Positions 1 to 5,316 of a DNA stretch of 5,316 bases are shown here, piece after piece; positions within the stretch are counted from its first letter, which is position 1, and the number at the start of each line of letters is the position of its first letter. Made by a program: the position numbers and the translations under genes. Source of the DNA: an uncultured Ruminococcus sp. (lineage in GTDB: Bacteria > Bacillota_A > Clostridia > RUG12999); NCBI GenBank assembly GCA_902783995.1, contig CACZTG010000056.1:1-5316 (forward strand), given 5' to 3'. The notes under the pieces are model-generated. The model did no database searches. It was not told the DNA's origin and saw nothing but the letters and a program-made list of their open reading frames with translations.

Positions 1-756
1 CGGATAGTCAACTGCCGCGAGCGCTTTTCTGTCGGCAAGAAAAAGCGAAACTAATATTACCGCAAGACCTGCCGTATATGGCACGATTCTGAAAACCATA
101 ACAATCGCGAGAGAAAATAAAACTAAATATATGGCGGTTCTTTTGGGGTTAAGAGACACATTTTCGTCCCCGATATACATATTTTCGGGTTTTATAAATA
201 TAAGGCAGCAAAGAGTTATGAGAGATACGGAAAGTATAAAAGGAGCCGCCATTATCCCCATAAAATCTGCTGTCGGAATGTTAAACCTTGTATAAAGATA
301 CAGGTTCTGAGGGTTTCCGAAGGGCGTAAGCATACCTCCGAGATTTGCGGCAATATTTTGCATTATAAACGTAAAAGCCATATATTTTTCCGTATTTGTT
401 GTTTTCAGAACAAAATATCCGAGAGGCAGAAATGTCAGAAGCGCCATATCGTTAGCGATAAGCATTGAGCCTATAAAGGTTATGTAAACCAAAACAAGAA
501 CGCATAGCCTTGTATTTTTAAATCTCCGAACAACCTTCCTTGCGAGAATATAAAAAAAGTTTATGTTTTTAAGCGCGCATACTACGGCAAGCACGCAAAA
601 AAGACATGAAAGCGTTTTAAAATCGAAATAATTTATATATTCGTCATCGGGCGGAACAAAAAAGCACGAAATAACCGCCGCCGCAAGCGCCGTAAACATA
701 ACAGCGTTTTTCTTTAAAAAAGCCGCTGCGCGCGGCTCCCGGTTTTTTTCAGTCAT
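1..756 (-). CDS. SLC13/ArsB-NhaD-like membrane permease, C-terminus cut by window edge
   Basis: Reading leftwards from an ATG at 756-754, the frame stays open for 252 codons to the window edge, so the C-terminus is missing. The protein is very hydrophobic. Likely membrane segments lie near residues 17-34, 46-63, 84-100, 104-118, 164-188, 207-224 and 228-241, after a short basic N-terminus (MTEKNREPRAAAFLKK). The stretch at residues 140-153, GGMLTPFGNPQNLY, resembles the glycine/proline/asparagine-rich re-entrant loop that binds substrate and ion in the ArsB/NhaD/SLC13 (ion transporter) superfamily. The final visible residues, LADRKALAAVDYP, look like the linker into the second half of such proteins. 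The expected role is uptake or efflux of an anion or organic acid, or ion exchange at the cytoplasmic membrane; the substrate cannot be told. The start is supported by GGAACGGAG ending 7 nt upstream and by a consensus promoter at 789-817. It is divergent from the lacX-hprK operon. The family is fairly certain, the substrate is not. Confidence 0.85.
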   Translation of the reverse strand, partial: MTEKNREPRAAAFLKKNAVMFTALAAAVISCFFVPPDDEYINYFDFKTLSCLFCVLAVVCALKNINFFYILARKVVRRFKNTRLCVLVLVYITFIGSMLIANDMALLTFLPLGYFVLKTTNTEKYMAFTFIMQNIAANLGGMLTPFGNPQNLYLYTRFNIPTADFMGIMAAPFILSVSLITLCCLIFIKPENMYIGDENVSLNPKRTAIYLVLFSLAIVMVFRIVPYTAGLAVILVSLFLADRKALAAVDYP

Positions 757-788
757 AATTGGTCTCCGTTCCAAGAATAATCTACATA

Positions 789-817
789 ATTTTAACTCTT
801 TTTGCAATGTTTGTCAA
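789..817 (-). promoter_or_regulatory. Sigma-A promoter for the permease gene
   Basis: On the minus strand the -35 box is a perfect TTGACA (817-812) and the -10 box is TAAAAT (794-789), separated by 17 bp. Transcription should start near 782, giving a leader of roughly 25 nt that contains the ribosome binding site GGAACGGAG (772-764) before the ATG at 756. The call rests on consensus match and position only. Confidence 0.8.
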
Positions 818-831
818 GATTTTTTAACAAT

Positions 832-845
832 AATTAATATTAATT
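832..845. repeat. 14-bp perfect A/T palindrome between divergent promoters
   Basis: AATTAATATTAATT reads the same on both strands. It sits between the -35 box of the permease promoter (812-817) and the -35 box of the lacX promoter (857-862), 14 bp and 11 bp away. It could be an operator for a shared regulator or act as an UP-like element for both promoters. Because it is made only of A and T in an AT-rich spacer, chance is a serious alternative. Confidence 0.4.
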
Positions 846-856
846 TAAGAAAAATG

Positions 857-885
857 TTGACGGTTTGTTTTTTAAGTGGTATAAT
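857..885 (+). promoter_or_regulatory. Sigma-A promoter for the lacX-hprK-murB-rapZ operon
   Basis: The -35 box TTGACG (857-862) and a perfect -10 box TATAAT (880-885) are 17 bp apart, a near-ideal housekeeping promoter. Transcription should begin near 892. It is the only convincing promoter ahead of the five plus-strand genes, and they lie too close together to leave much room for others. The predicted transcript has about 195 nt before the first reliable start codon, much longer than needed for translation. Confidence 0.85.
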
Positions 886-891
886 AATAAT

Positions 892-1086
892 AGTTTTAAT
901 AGGGAGATGTCAGCGTGAAAGTTCCTTCCACGTTAAGCCTCCGGAGAAACCCATTGTCCGTGAGAAATTTTCGGCAACGCCGAAAAGCACGTGGGTGCAA
1001 TAATCTCTTATCATTCCTTTGCTCCGCTGATGAGAGAAACTTTAATTATTTTTTTGCCTATGCGGAGCGGCGGAACGGAGATTATT
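892..1086 (+). promoter_or_regulatory. Long structured 5' leader of the operon, candidate cis-regulatory RNA
   Basis: The transcribed region between the promoter and the lacX start codon has no convincing gene but clear pairing potential. Hairpin 1 spans 912-934 (AGCGTG with CACGTT, including a G-T pair, plus an inner AAG/CTT). Hairpin 2 spans 949-996: an outer ACCCA/TGGGT, CGTG (959-962) with CACG (988-991), and an inner perfect 8-bp stem TTTTCGGC-AAC-GCCGAAAA (968-986). Hairpin 3 pairs TCTCTTATCA (1004-1013) with TGATGAGAGA (1028-1037), ten pairs with one wobble. Its loop holds GCTCCGC (1021-1027), which is complementary to GCGGAGC (1062-1068) and partly to the CGGAG of the ribosome binding site (1076-1080). 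A run of seven T lies at 1049-1055. I compared it from memory with the SAM-I, TPP, M-box, c-di-GMP, cobalamin, lysine, glutamine, fluoride, ZTP and T-box patterns and found no full match. A regulatory role is inferred. Confidence 0.5.
1076..1080 (+). promoter_or_regulatory. Ribosome binding site deciding the lacX start
   Basis: CGGAG ends 6 nt before the ATG at 1087. It fixes that ATG as the start rather than the in-frame GTG codon at 991, which lies inside leader hairpin 2 and would add 32 residues unlike the family. The same bases are complementary to CTCCG at 1022-1026 in the loop of leader hairpin 3, and to CTCCG at 939-943, so access to this site could be controlled by RNA folding. Confidence 0.75.
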
Positions 1087-1941
1087 ATGTCAAAAGAAAT
1101 TGTAATTCAAAATGAACGTTTAAAAGTTACCGTGACAACAAAAGGCGCCGAAATTATAAGCGTTTTAAAGGACGGCACGGAACAAATCTGGGAAGGAAAT
1201 CCCGATATCTGGGCAGGGCATACGCCGATTCTTTTTCCGATATGCGGAGGGCTCAGAGATGATAAATTTATTTATCGCGGAAAAGAATACATACTTGAAA
1301 AGCACGGCTTTGCAAGGCATTTAGAGTTTGAAGCGGAAAATATCAAAAAAGAAAAAGCGGTTTTTCTTCTTAAAAGCAGCGATGAAACAAAGAAAAGCTA
1401 TCCTTTTGATTTTGAGTTTCGCGTAATATATACGCTTGACGGCAGCAGGATTGATGTTGAATATGATGTCAAAAACTTGACGGACGGGGAAATGTATTTT
1501 ACGACAGGCTCTCATGAGGCGTATGCCTGCCCCGAAGGGATTGAAAATTACAGTATATTATTTGAAAAGAACGAAAACTTAGACGCGACCGTTTTAAACG
1601 GAAATCTGCTTGAATATAAAACGGAGCACATAGGAAATGATATTCGGGAACTGCCTTTAAAGGAGAAATATTTTGAAATTGACGCGCTTGTTTTTCAGGA
1701 TATCAAATCAAGAAAGGTATGGCTTAAAAACAACATAAACGGTGCTGAAACAGAGGTTGATTTTGACGGCTTCGGACATCTTCTTTTATGGCAGAAGCAA
1801 GGCGCGAAGTACATTTGTATTGAGCCTTGGTGCGGAGTACCCGATTTTGTGGATTCCGATTATGATATTACAAAGAAAAAGAGCGTAATTAAGCTTGAAA
1901 AGGCAAAAAGAAAAGTATTAAAGCATTCGATTACTTTTTAA
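1087..1941 (+). CDS. lacX: LacX-type aldose 1-epimerase (galactose mutarotase-like) protein
   Basis: The 284-residue product belongs to the galactose mutarotase-like fold, LacX subgroup, which interconverts alpha and beta anomers of sugars or hexose phosphates in the cytoplasm. Visible landmarks are the N-terminal KGAEIISV strand, the TPILFPICGGL stretch (residues 46-56), KHGFAR with H73, FTTGSHEAYACP with H143, and CIEPWCGVPD with E246. These correspond to the two histidines and the glutamate expected at the active site. The length fits the family (about 280-300). From memory, relatives carry GGHPAF or similar around the second histidine, and here it reads GSHEAY, so substrate or activity may be shifted. 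The start at 1087 has CGGAG six nt upstream. It is the first gene of the operon, 28 nt before hprK, after a long structured leader. True substrate unknown; the symbol is given by subgroup resemblance only. Confidence 0.85.
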   Translation: MSKEIVIQNERLKVTVTTKGAEIISVLKDGTEQIWEGNPDIWAGHTPILFPICGGLRDDKFIYRGKEYILEKHGFARHLEFEAENIKKEKAVFLLKSSDETKKSYPFDFEFRVIYTLDGSRIDVEYDVKNLTDGEMYFTTGSHEAYACPEGIENYSILFEKNENLDATVLNGNLLEYKTEHIGNDIRELPLKEKYFEIDALVFQDIKSRKVWLKNNINGAETEVDFDGFGHLLLWQKQGAKYICIEPWCGVPDFVDSDYDITKKKSVIKLEKAKRKVLKHSITF

Positions 1942-1969
1942 AAAATTGCCCGTTTAAGGGGGAAGAAAT

Positions 1970-2908
1970 ATGTTTGACGAAAAAGATTTCAGCGTGAGTA
2001 TGGAGACAATAGTTGCGGAGCTTAAGCTTAAAAAGCTTTATTATAATGAAGAAATGGACGAAATAAAAGTAGTTTGCAGTAATGTGAACCGTCCGGGACT
2101 TGTTCTTGTGGGCTTTTTTGAGTATTTTGATAAAGACCGCATACAAATCATCGGTAAGGTTGAGCAGGCATTCATAAAAAATATGGATAAGAATAAAAAA
2201 AAGGAAGTGCTTGATAAGCTCTTTTCATCTGGAATACCTGCCGTTATAATTTCAAGAGATATGGAGCCTGACGCGGATATGCTTGATGCCGCCGAAAAGT
2301 ACGGCGTGCCGCTGCTTTCAACAAAAGATAACACAAGCCGTTTTATGAGTGAGCTTATAAGAAGGCTGGGTGTCTGGCTTGCGCCGAGAATAACGCGCCA
2401 CGGTGTGCTTGTTGAGGTTTACGGCGAGGGTATGCTGATACTCGGCGACAGCGGTGTGGGCAAAAGCGAGGCGGCAATAGAGCTTTTAAAGCGTGGTCAT
2501 CGTCTTGTTGCCGATGACGCTGTTGAGATTAAAAAGGTTTCAAGTGAAACTCTTGTAGGCTCATCGCCCGCAATTATAAAGCATTATATAGAGTTAAGGG
2601 GAATAGGCATAGTAAACGTAAAAAATATTTTTGGTATGGGTGCTGTTAAGGATACTGAAAAAATTGATCTTGTGGTTAAGCTCGAACCGTGGAAAAACGG
2701 TTTTGAGTATGACAGGCTTGGTGTTGAAAATGAATACGCGGAGATACTCGGCGTTAAAAAACCGCAGCTTACGATTCCCGTAAGACAGGGCAGAAACCTT
2801 GCGGTAATTTTAGAGGTTGCCGCTATGAACAACAGACAGAAACGTATGGGCTACAATGCTGCCGATGAGCTTTATCAAAGGCTTAACGAAAGCATGGGAA
2901 TAGAGTAA
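1970..2908 (+). CDS. hprK: HPr kinase/phosphorylase
   Basis: This 312-residue protein is the bifunctional enzyme that phosphorylates Ser46 of the PTS protein HPr with ATP (or pyrophosphate) and removes the phosphate again, setting carbon catabolite control through CcpA in low-GC Gram-positives. The N-terminal domain (about 1-130) is the variable regulatory part. The C-terminal kinase domain contains RHGVLVEVYG with H144, the Walker A loop GDSGVGKS (159-166, K165), VADDAVEI with D182-D183, the family signature IELRGIGIVNVKNIFG (207-222), and the late PVRQGRNLAVILEVAAMN segment typical of HprK. Length matches the usual 305-320. AAGGGGG (1956-1962) precedes the ATG by 7 nt. It lies 28 nt after lacX and 27 nt before the sugar kinase, consistent with one operon. 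All expected active-site residues are present, so a functional enzyme is likely. Confidence 0.97.
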   Translation: MFDEKDFSVSMETIVAELKLKKLYYNEEMDEIKVVCSNVNRPGLVLVGFFEYFDKDRIQIIGKVEQAFIKNMDKNKKKEVLDKLFSSGIPAVIISRDMEPDADMLDAAEKYGVPLLSTKDNTSRFMSELIRRLGVWLAPRITRHGVLVEVYGEGMLILGDSGVGKSEAAIELLKRGHRLVADDAVEIKKVSSETLVGSSPAIIKHYIELRGIGIVNVKNIFGMGAVKDTEKIDLVVKLEPWKNGFEYDRLGVENEYAEILGVKKPQLTIPVRQGRNLAVILEVAAMNNRQKRMGYNAADELYQRLNESMGIE

Positions 2909-2921
2909 TTTTATTATTTGA

Positions 2922-2930
2922 AGGGACGGA
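2922..2930 (+). promoter_or_regulatory. Ribosome binding site deciding the sugar kinase start
   Basis: AGGGACGGA lies 5 nt before the ATG at 2936. A TTG codon at 2918 is in the same frame but lies upstream of this site, so it is not the start. The ATG at 2936 begins exactly at the phosphate-binding strand (MYYIGVDLGGTN), as in other ROK kinases. Confidence 0.75.
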
Positions 2931-2935
2931 TAAAT

Positions 2936-3868
2936 ATGTATTATATAGGTGTGGATTTGGGCGGAACGAATATCGCCGTAGGGCTTGTAAACGAGAACGC
3001 TGAAATTGTGAACAAAGAAAGTATAAAAAGCAAACTTCCGAGACCGGCTGAGGAGCTTTTAAAGGATATGGCACAGCTTATTATAAAAGTATGTAGTGAC
3101 GCCGGTGTTTCTATGAATGAAGTAAAAAGTATAGGTATCGGAACGCCGGGAAGCTGCGATTGCGCAAACGGTGTTCTGGTTTATGCGAATAATCTCGGGT
3201 ATGAAAATGTATCTTTTAAAGATGAAATTCATAAATATATTGATAAGCCCGTATATATTGAAAACGACGCTAATGTTGCCGCCCTTGCGGAATATATAAA
3301 AAAGGGCAGAAAAATGGAATGTTTTGTTGCTGTTACGCTTGGTACGGGCGTTGGCGGCGGCGTTATCATAAACGGAAAGATTTTTTCATCGTTTAACGGC
3401 GCGGGGGCTGAGCTGGGACATACGGTTATGGTGTGCGACGGTGAGCCTTGTACCTGCGGAAGAAACGGCTGCCTTGAAGCTTATGCTTCGGCTACGGCGC
3501 TCATAAGACAGACAAAGGCGGAAATGGAAAAATCACCCGAAAGCCTTATGAATGAAATCGGCAAGGTTAAGGTGACGGGCAGAACCGCTTTTGATGCGGC
3601 AAGGCAGGGGGATGCCGCGGGAAAGAAAGTGGTGGACAATTACATTCGCTATGTTGCCGAAGGCATAACAAATATTGTAAACATATTCCAGCCCGAAGAA
3701 CTTGTAATCGGCGGCGGCGTTTGCAACGAGGGCGATTATCTTCTTTTACCGATTATAGAATATGTAAAGAAAAATCAGTATGTTAAAAATCTTAAAACAA
3801 CCAAAATATCAATTGCGGAGCTTGGAAATGACGCGGGTATAATAGGTGCCGCAATGCTCGGACTTTAA
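2936..3868 (+). CDS. ROK-family sugar kinase, probable glucokinase
   Basis: The 310-residue product is a ROK-family kinase, expected to phosphorylate glucose (or a related hexose) at C6 with ATP in the cytoplasm. The N-terminus has the phosphate-binding loop IGVDLGGTN (4-12). The IGIGTPG strand is at 67-72, and IENDAN carries the catalytic aspartate D111. A second phosphate motif, TLGTGVGGG, is at 134-142, and ELGH (159-162) is a conserved sugar-binding element ending in a zinc-ligand histidine. The zinc cluster CTCGRNGCLE has Cys172, Cys174 and Cys179, and E181. A late IGGGV segment is typical of the ATPase fold. There is no N-terminal helix-turn-helix, so it is an enzyme rather than a ROK repressor. 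Close spacing to hprK (27 nt) and murB (21 nt) suggests cotranscription. Glucose is most likely, but N-acetylmannosamine, fructose or N-acetylglucosamine kinases of the same family cannot be excluded; glcK would be the usual symbol. Confidence 0.92.
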   Translation: MYYIGVDLGGTNIAVGLVNENAEIVNKESIKSKLPRPAEELLKDMAQLIIKVCSDAGVSMNEVKSIGIGTPGSCDCANGVLVYANNLGYENVSFKDEIHKYIDKPVYIENDANVAALAEYIKKGRKMECFVAVTLGTGVGGGVIINGKIFSSFNGAGAELGHTVMVCDGEPCTCGRNGCLEAYASATALIRQTKAEMEKSPESLMNEIGKVKVTGRTAFDAARQGDAAGKKVVDNYIRYVAEGITNIVNIFQPEELVIGGGVCNEGDYLLLPIIEYVKKNQYVKNLKTTKISIAELGNDAGIIGAAMLGL

Positions 3869-3889
3869 ACAGGGACGGAAAGGGAAAAT

Positions 3890-4795
3890 ATGCAAAAAGC
3901 TGAAAATGCTCTTACAAAAGCCGGAATAAAATTTTTAAAAGGCGAATCTATGAAAAGGCATACGTCGTTCAAAATCGGCGGAGAGGCGGATTTTTTTGTT
4001 TTGCCCGAAACCGCGGAGCAGGTATGTCTTGCCGCTTTGGCAGCAAGGGAAAGCGGTATGCCTCTTACGGTTATCGGTAACGGCTCAAACCTTCTTGTTT
4101 CCGATTACGGAATTGAAGGTATGGTTATATGTACCGAAAAGCTTTGTGAAACAGAAGTCTTTGGTAAAACCGTAAGGGCGGAAAGCGGGGCGCTGCTCAG
4201 CCGCTTTGCTAAAATCTGCGCAGATAATTCACTTACGGGCGCCGAATTTGCCGGCGGGATACCGGGAAGCGTAGGCGGGGCTGTTTTCATGAATGCGGGC
4301 GCTTACGGCGGAGAGATTAAAGATATTGTTAAGACGGTTACGGCTTTTGACGGCAGCGGAATAAAAATTTTCAAAGCCGAGGAATGTGATTTCGGTTACA
4401 GAAAGAGTATTTTCTCTGGCGGCGGTTATATTATTCTTGAAGCGGAATTTTTACTTAATGAAGGAAACGAAAAGGATATCAGGGAAAAAATGAAAGAGCT
4501 TGCGGGAAAAAGGCGCGAGAAGCAGCCTCTTGAATATCCGAGCGCGGGAAGTACGTTTAAACGTCCCGAAGGGTATTTTGCCGGAGCTCTTATTGAGGGC
4601 GCAGGGCTTAAAGGCTTTTCTGTCGGAGGGGCACAGGTGTCCGAAAAGCATGCCGGTTTTGTAATCAACAAGGGCGGCGCGACTTGTAAGGACGTTACAG
4701 AGCTTATAAAGGAAGTAAAAAAAAGAGTTTATAATAACAGCGGCGTTTTACTTGAAGAAGAAATCAAAGCTGTGGGAAGGAAAGAAAGCAAATGA
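3890..4795 (+). CDS. murB: UDP-N-acetylenolpyruvoylglucosamine reductase
   Basis: This 301-residue FAD enzyme reduces UDP-GlcNAc-enolpyruvate to UDP-MurNAc with NADPH, the second committed step of peptidoglycan synthesis, in the cytoplasm. The FAD-binding domain shows KRHTSFKIGGEAD (22-34), VIGNGSNLLVSD (61-72) and the AGGIPGSVGGAVFMNAGAYG block (121-140). The second domain shows FGYRKSIF (Y170, R171), the YPSAGSTFKRPEG motif with the proton-donating serine S221, AGALIEGAGLKG, HAGFVIN, and the C-terminal LLEEEIKAVG with the likely catalytic glutamate E291. The form matches the shorter type II MurB found in Gram-positives, and the length is normal. An AAAGGGA ribosome site ends near 3885, 4 nt before the ATG, with a second purine-rich AGGGACGGA just upstream (3871-3879). 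Its stop TGA overlaps the rapZ ATG by 4 nt, indicating translational coupling. Confidence 0.97.
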   Translation: MQKAENALTKAGIKFLKGESMKRHTSFKIGGEADFFVLPETAEQVCLAALAARESGMPLTVIGNGSNLLVSDYGIEGMVICTEKLCETEVFGKTVRAESGALLSRFAKICADNSLTGAEFAGGIPGSVGGAVFMNAGAYGGEIKDIVKTVTAFDGSGIKIFKAEECDFGYRKSIFSGGGYIILEAEFLLNEGNEKDIREKMKELAGKRREKQPLEYPSAGSTFKRPEGYFAGALIEGAGLKGFSVGGAQVSEKHAGFVINKGGATCKDVTELIKEVKKRVYNNSGVLLEEEIKAVGRKESK

Positions 4796-5316
4796 AAATT
4801 GTTATAGTTTCGGGTATGTCGGGAGCAGGAAAATCAAGCGCGATAAAGGCTATGGAGGACGCAGGCTTTTACTGTGTTGATAATATGCCGCCGCAGCTTA
4901 TACCGACTTTTGCCGAGGTTTGCGGTCAGTCAAACGGAGAGATTGAAAAGGTTGGGCTTGTTGTCGATATGCGAAGCGGCAATATGTTTAAGCAGCTTCC
5001 GGATGTTCTTGAAAAGCTCAGAGCAAAAAACATTGATTATGATATATTGTTTCTTGAAGCAAACGACGAAGTGCTTGTTTCAAGATATAAGCAGACCAGG
5101 CGCAGTCATCCGCTTGCGCCCGACGGCGGAGTAAGCGAGGGGATTGCGCAGGAAAGAGAACTGCTCAGAGATGTACGCAAAAACGCTCAGTATATAATAG
5201 ATACTTCATCTCTTACGCCGCTTCAGCTGAAAGAGGAAGTTAATAAAATTTTCCTTAAAGGCAGCGAGTATAAGAGTATGGTTATAAAAATAGAGTCGTT
5301 CGGCTTTAAACACGGA
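4792..5316 (+). CDS. rapZ: RapZ/YvcJ family nucleotide-binding protein, C-terminus cut by window edge
   Basis: The frame opens at the ATG overlapping the murB stop (ATGA) and stays open for 175 codons to the window edge; full-length relatives have about 285-295 residues. The N-terminal P-loop is VSGMSGAGKSSA with Walker A GMSGAGKS (8-15). It is followed by FYCVDNMPPQL (26-36), VVDMRSG, LFLEAND, the RYKQTRRSHPL motif, and a DTS segment. The last visible residues, SFGFKHG, match the start of the conserved C-terminal domain. Family members bind ATP/GTP. In E. coli RapZ guides decay of GlmZ RNA to control glucosamine-6-phosphate synthesis, while in Bacillus the homologue YvcJ is linked to competence. 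The role in this organism is not shown. GGAAGGA (4775-4781) lies 10 nt upstream. In many Firmicutes yvcK and whiA follow, and would be expected beyond the edge. Confidence 0.95.
   Translation, partial: MKIVIVSGMSGAGKSSAIKAMEDAGFYCVDNMPPQLIPTFAEVCGQSNGEIEKVGLVVDMRSGNMFKQLPDVLEKLRAKNIDYDILFLEANDEVLVSRYKQTRRSHPLAPDGGVSEGIAQERELLRDVRKNAQYIIDTSSLTPLQLKEEVNKIFLKGSEYKSMVIKIESFGFKHG

Noticed and set aside
931..998. c-di-GMP-I (GEMM) riboswitch, because AAGCCTCCGG is present
   Set aside because: The preceding GGCAAACC/GAAA tetraloop arm and GGGACGCAAAG stretch are missing, and the following hairpin does not have the expected receptor.
1004..1037. SAM-I (S-box) riboswitch, because CTCTTATCA and GATGAGAG look like its P1 stem
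   Set aside because: The two strands are only 14 nt apart and the conserved S-box core (GGAGGGA, the CCCgGCAACC region, GGUGC) is not between them. GGCAAC and GGTGCAA occur upstream, but in the wrong order relative to the stem.
991..1086. Longer lacX start at the GTG at 991
   Set aside because: The extra 32 residues do not resemble the family, the codon has no ribosome site and it lies inside leader hairpin 2. The ATG at 1087 has CGGAG at good spacing and begins at the expected first strand.
915..1115. A 66-codon frame starting at GTG 915 with AGGGAG eight nt upstream
   Set aside because: The product is arginine/asparagine-rich with no recognisable fold, runs through the leader hairpins and overlaps the lacX start out of frame. 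A leader peptide cannot be fully excluded, but nothing beyond the purine-rich stretch supports it.
1895..1921. Internal promoter for hprK (TTGAAA, 15 bp, TATTAA) at the end of lacX
   Set aside because: The spacer is too short and the -10 box is poor in an A-rich coding tail. It is likely chance.
1947..1962. Small hairpin GCCC-GTTTAA-GGGG between lacX and hprK as a terminator
   Set aside because: The stem is only 3-4 bp with no T run after it. The G-rich arm is simply the hprK ribosome binding site.
2918..2935. TTG start for the ROK kinase at 2918
   Set aside because: It precedes the ribosome binding site AGGGACGGA, which serves the ATG at 2936. The added residues are not family-like.

Overview
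The window looks like chromosomal DNA from a low-to-moderate GC Gram-positive of the class Clostridia, most likely an uncultured gut-type lineage. Three things point there: the pairing of hprK with a ROK-type sugar kinase, murB and rapZ; strong purine-rich ribosome binding sites; and near-consensus sigma-A promoters. No mobile element, CRISPR array, tRNA or rRNA is visible, and base and codon use look even throughout.

Layout. Positions 1-756 (minus strand) hold the N-terminal two thirds of a polytopic membrane permease of the ArsB/NhaD/SLC13-like superfamily, cut by the window edge. Positions 757-891 are an AT-rich divergent control region. It has a very good promoter facing each way, with a 14-bp perfect A/T palindrome between their -35 boxes. 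Positions 892 to 1086 are an unusually long leader of about 195 nt. It can fold into three successive hairpins, and the loop of the third can pair with sequence at or just upstream of the ribosome binding site. From 1087 to the right edge, five plus-strand genes lie nearly end to end: a LacX-type aldose 1-epimerase-like protein, HPr kinase/phosphorylase (hprK), a ROK-family glucokinase-type sugar kinase, UDP-N-acetylenolpyruvoylglucosamine reductase (murB) and the first 175 residues of RapZ. Gaps are 28, 27 and 21 nt, followed by a 4-nt overlap, and no terminator separates the genes, so a single transcript from the promoter at 857-885 is likely.

Functionally the operon joins sugar handling to envelope building. 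The mutarotase-like protein and the ROK kinase prepare hexoses, HprK sets the phosphorylation state of HPr and so carbon catabolite control, MurB makes UDP-MurNAc, and RapZ is a nucleotide-binding regulator linked in other bacteria to amino-sugar supply. The protein-coding content is recognisable housekeeping. The least explained part is the structured leader at 892-1086, which I could not match to any riboswitch class I know. It is the main candidate for something undescribed.
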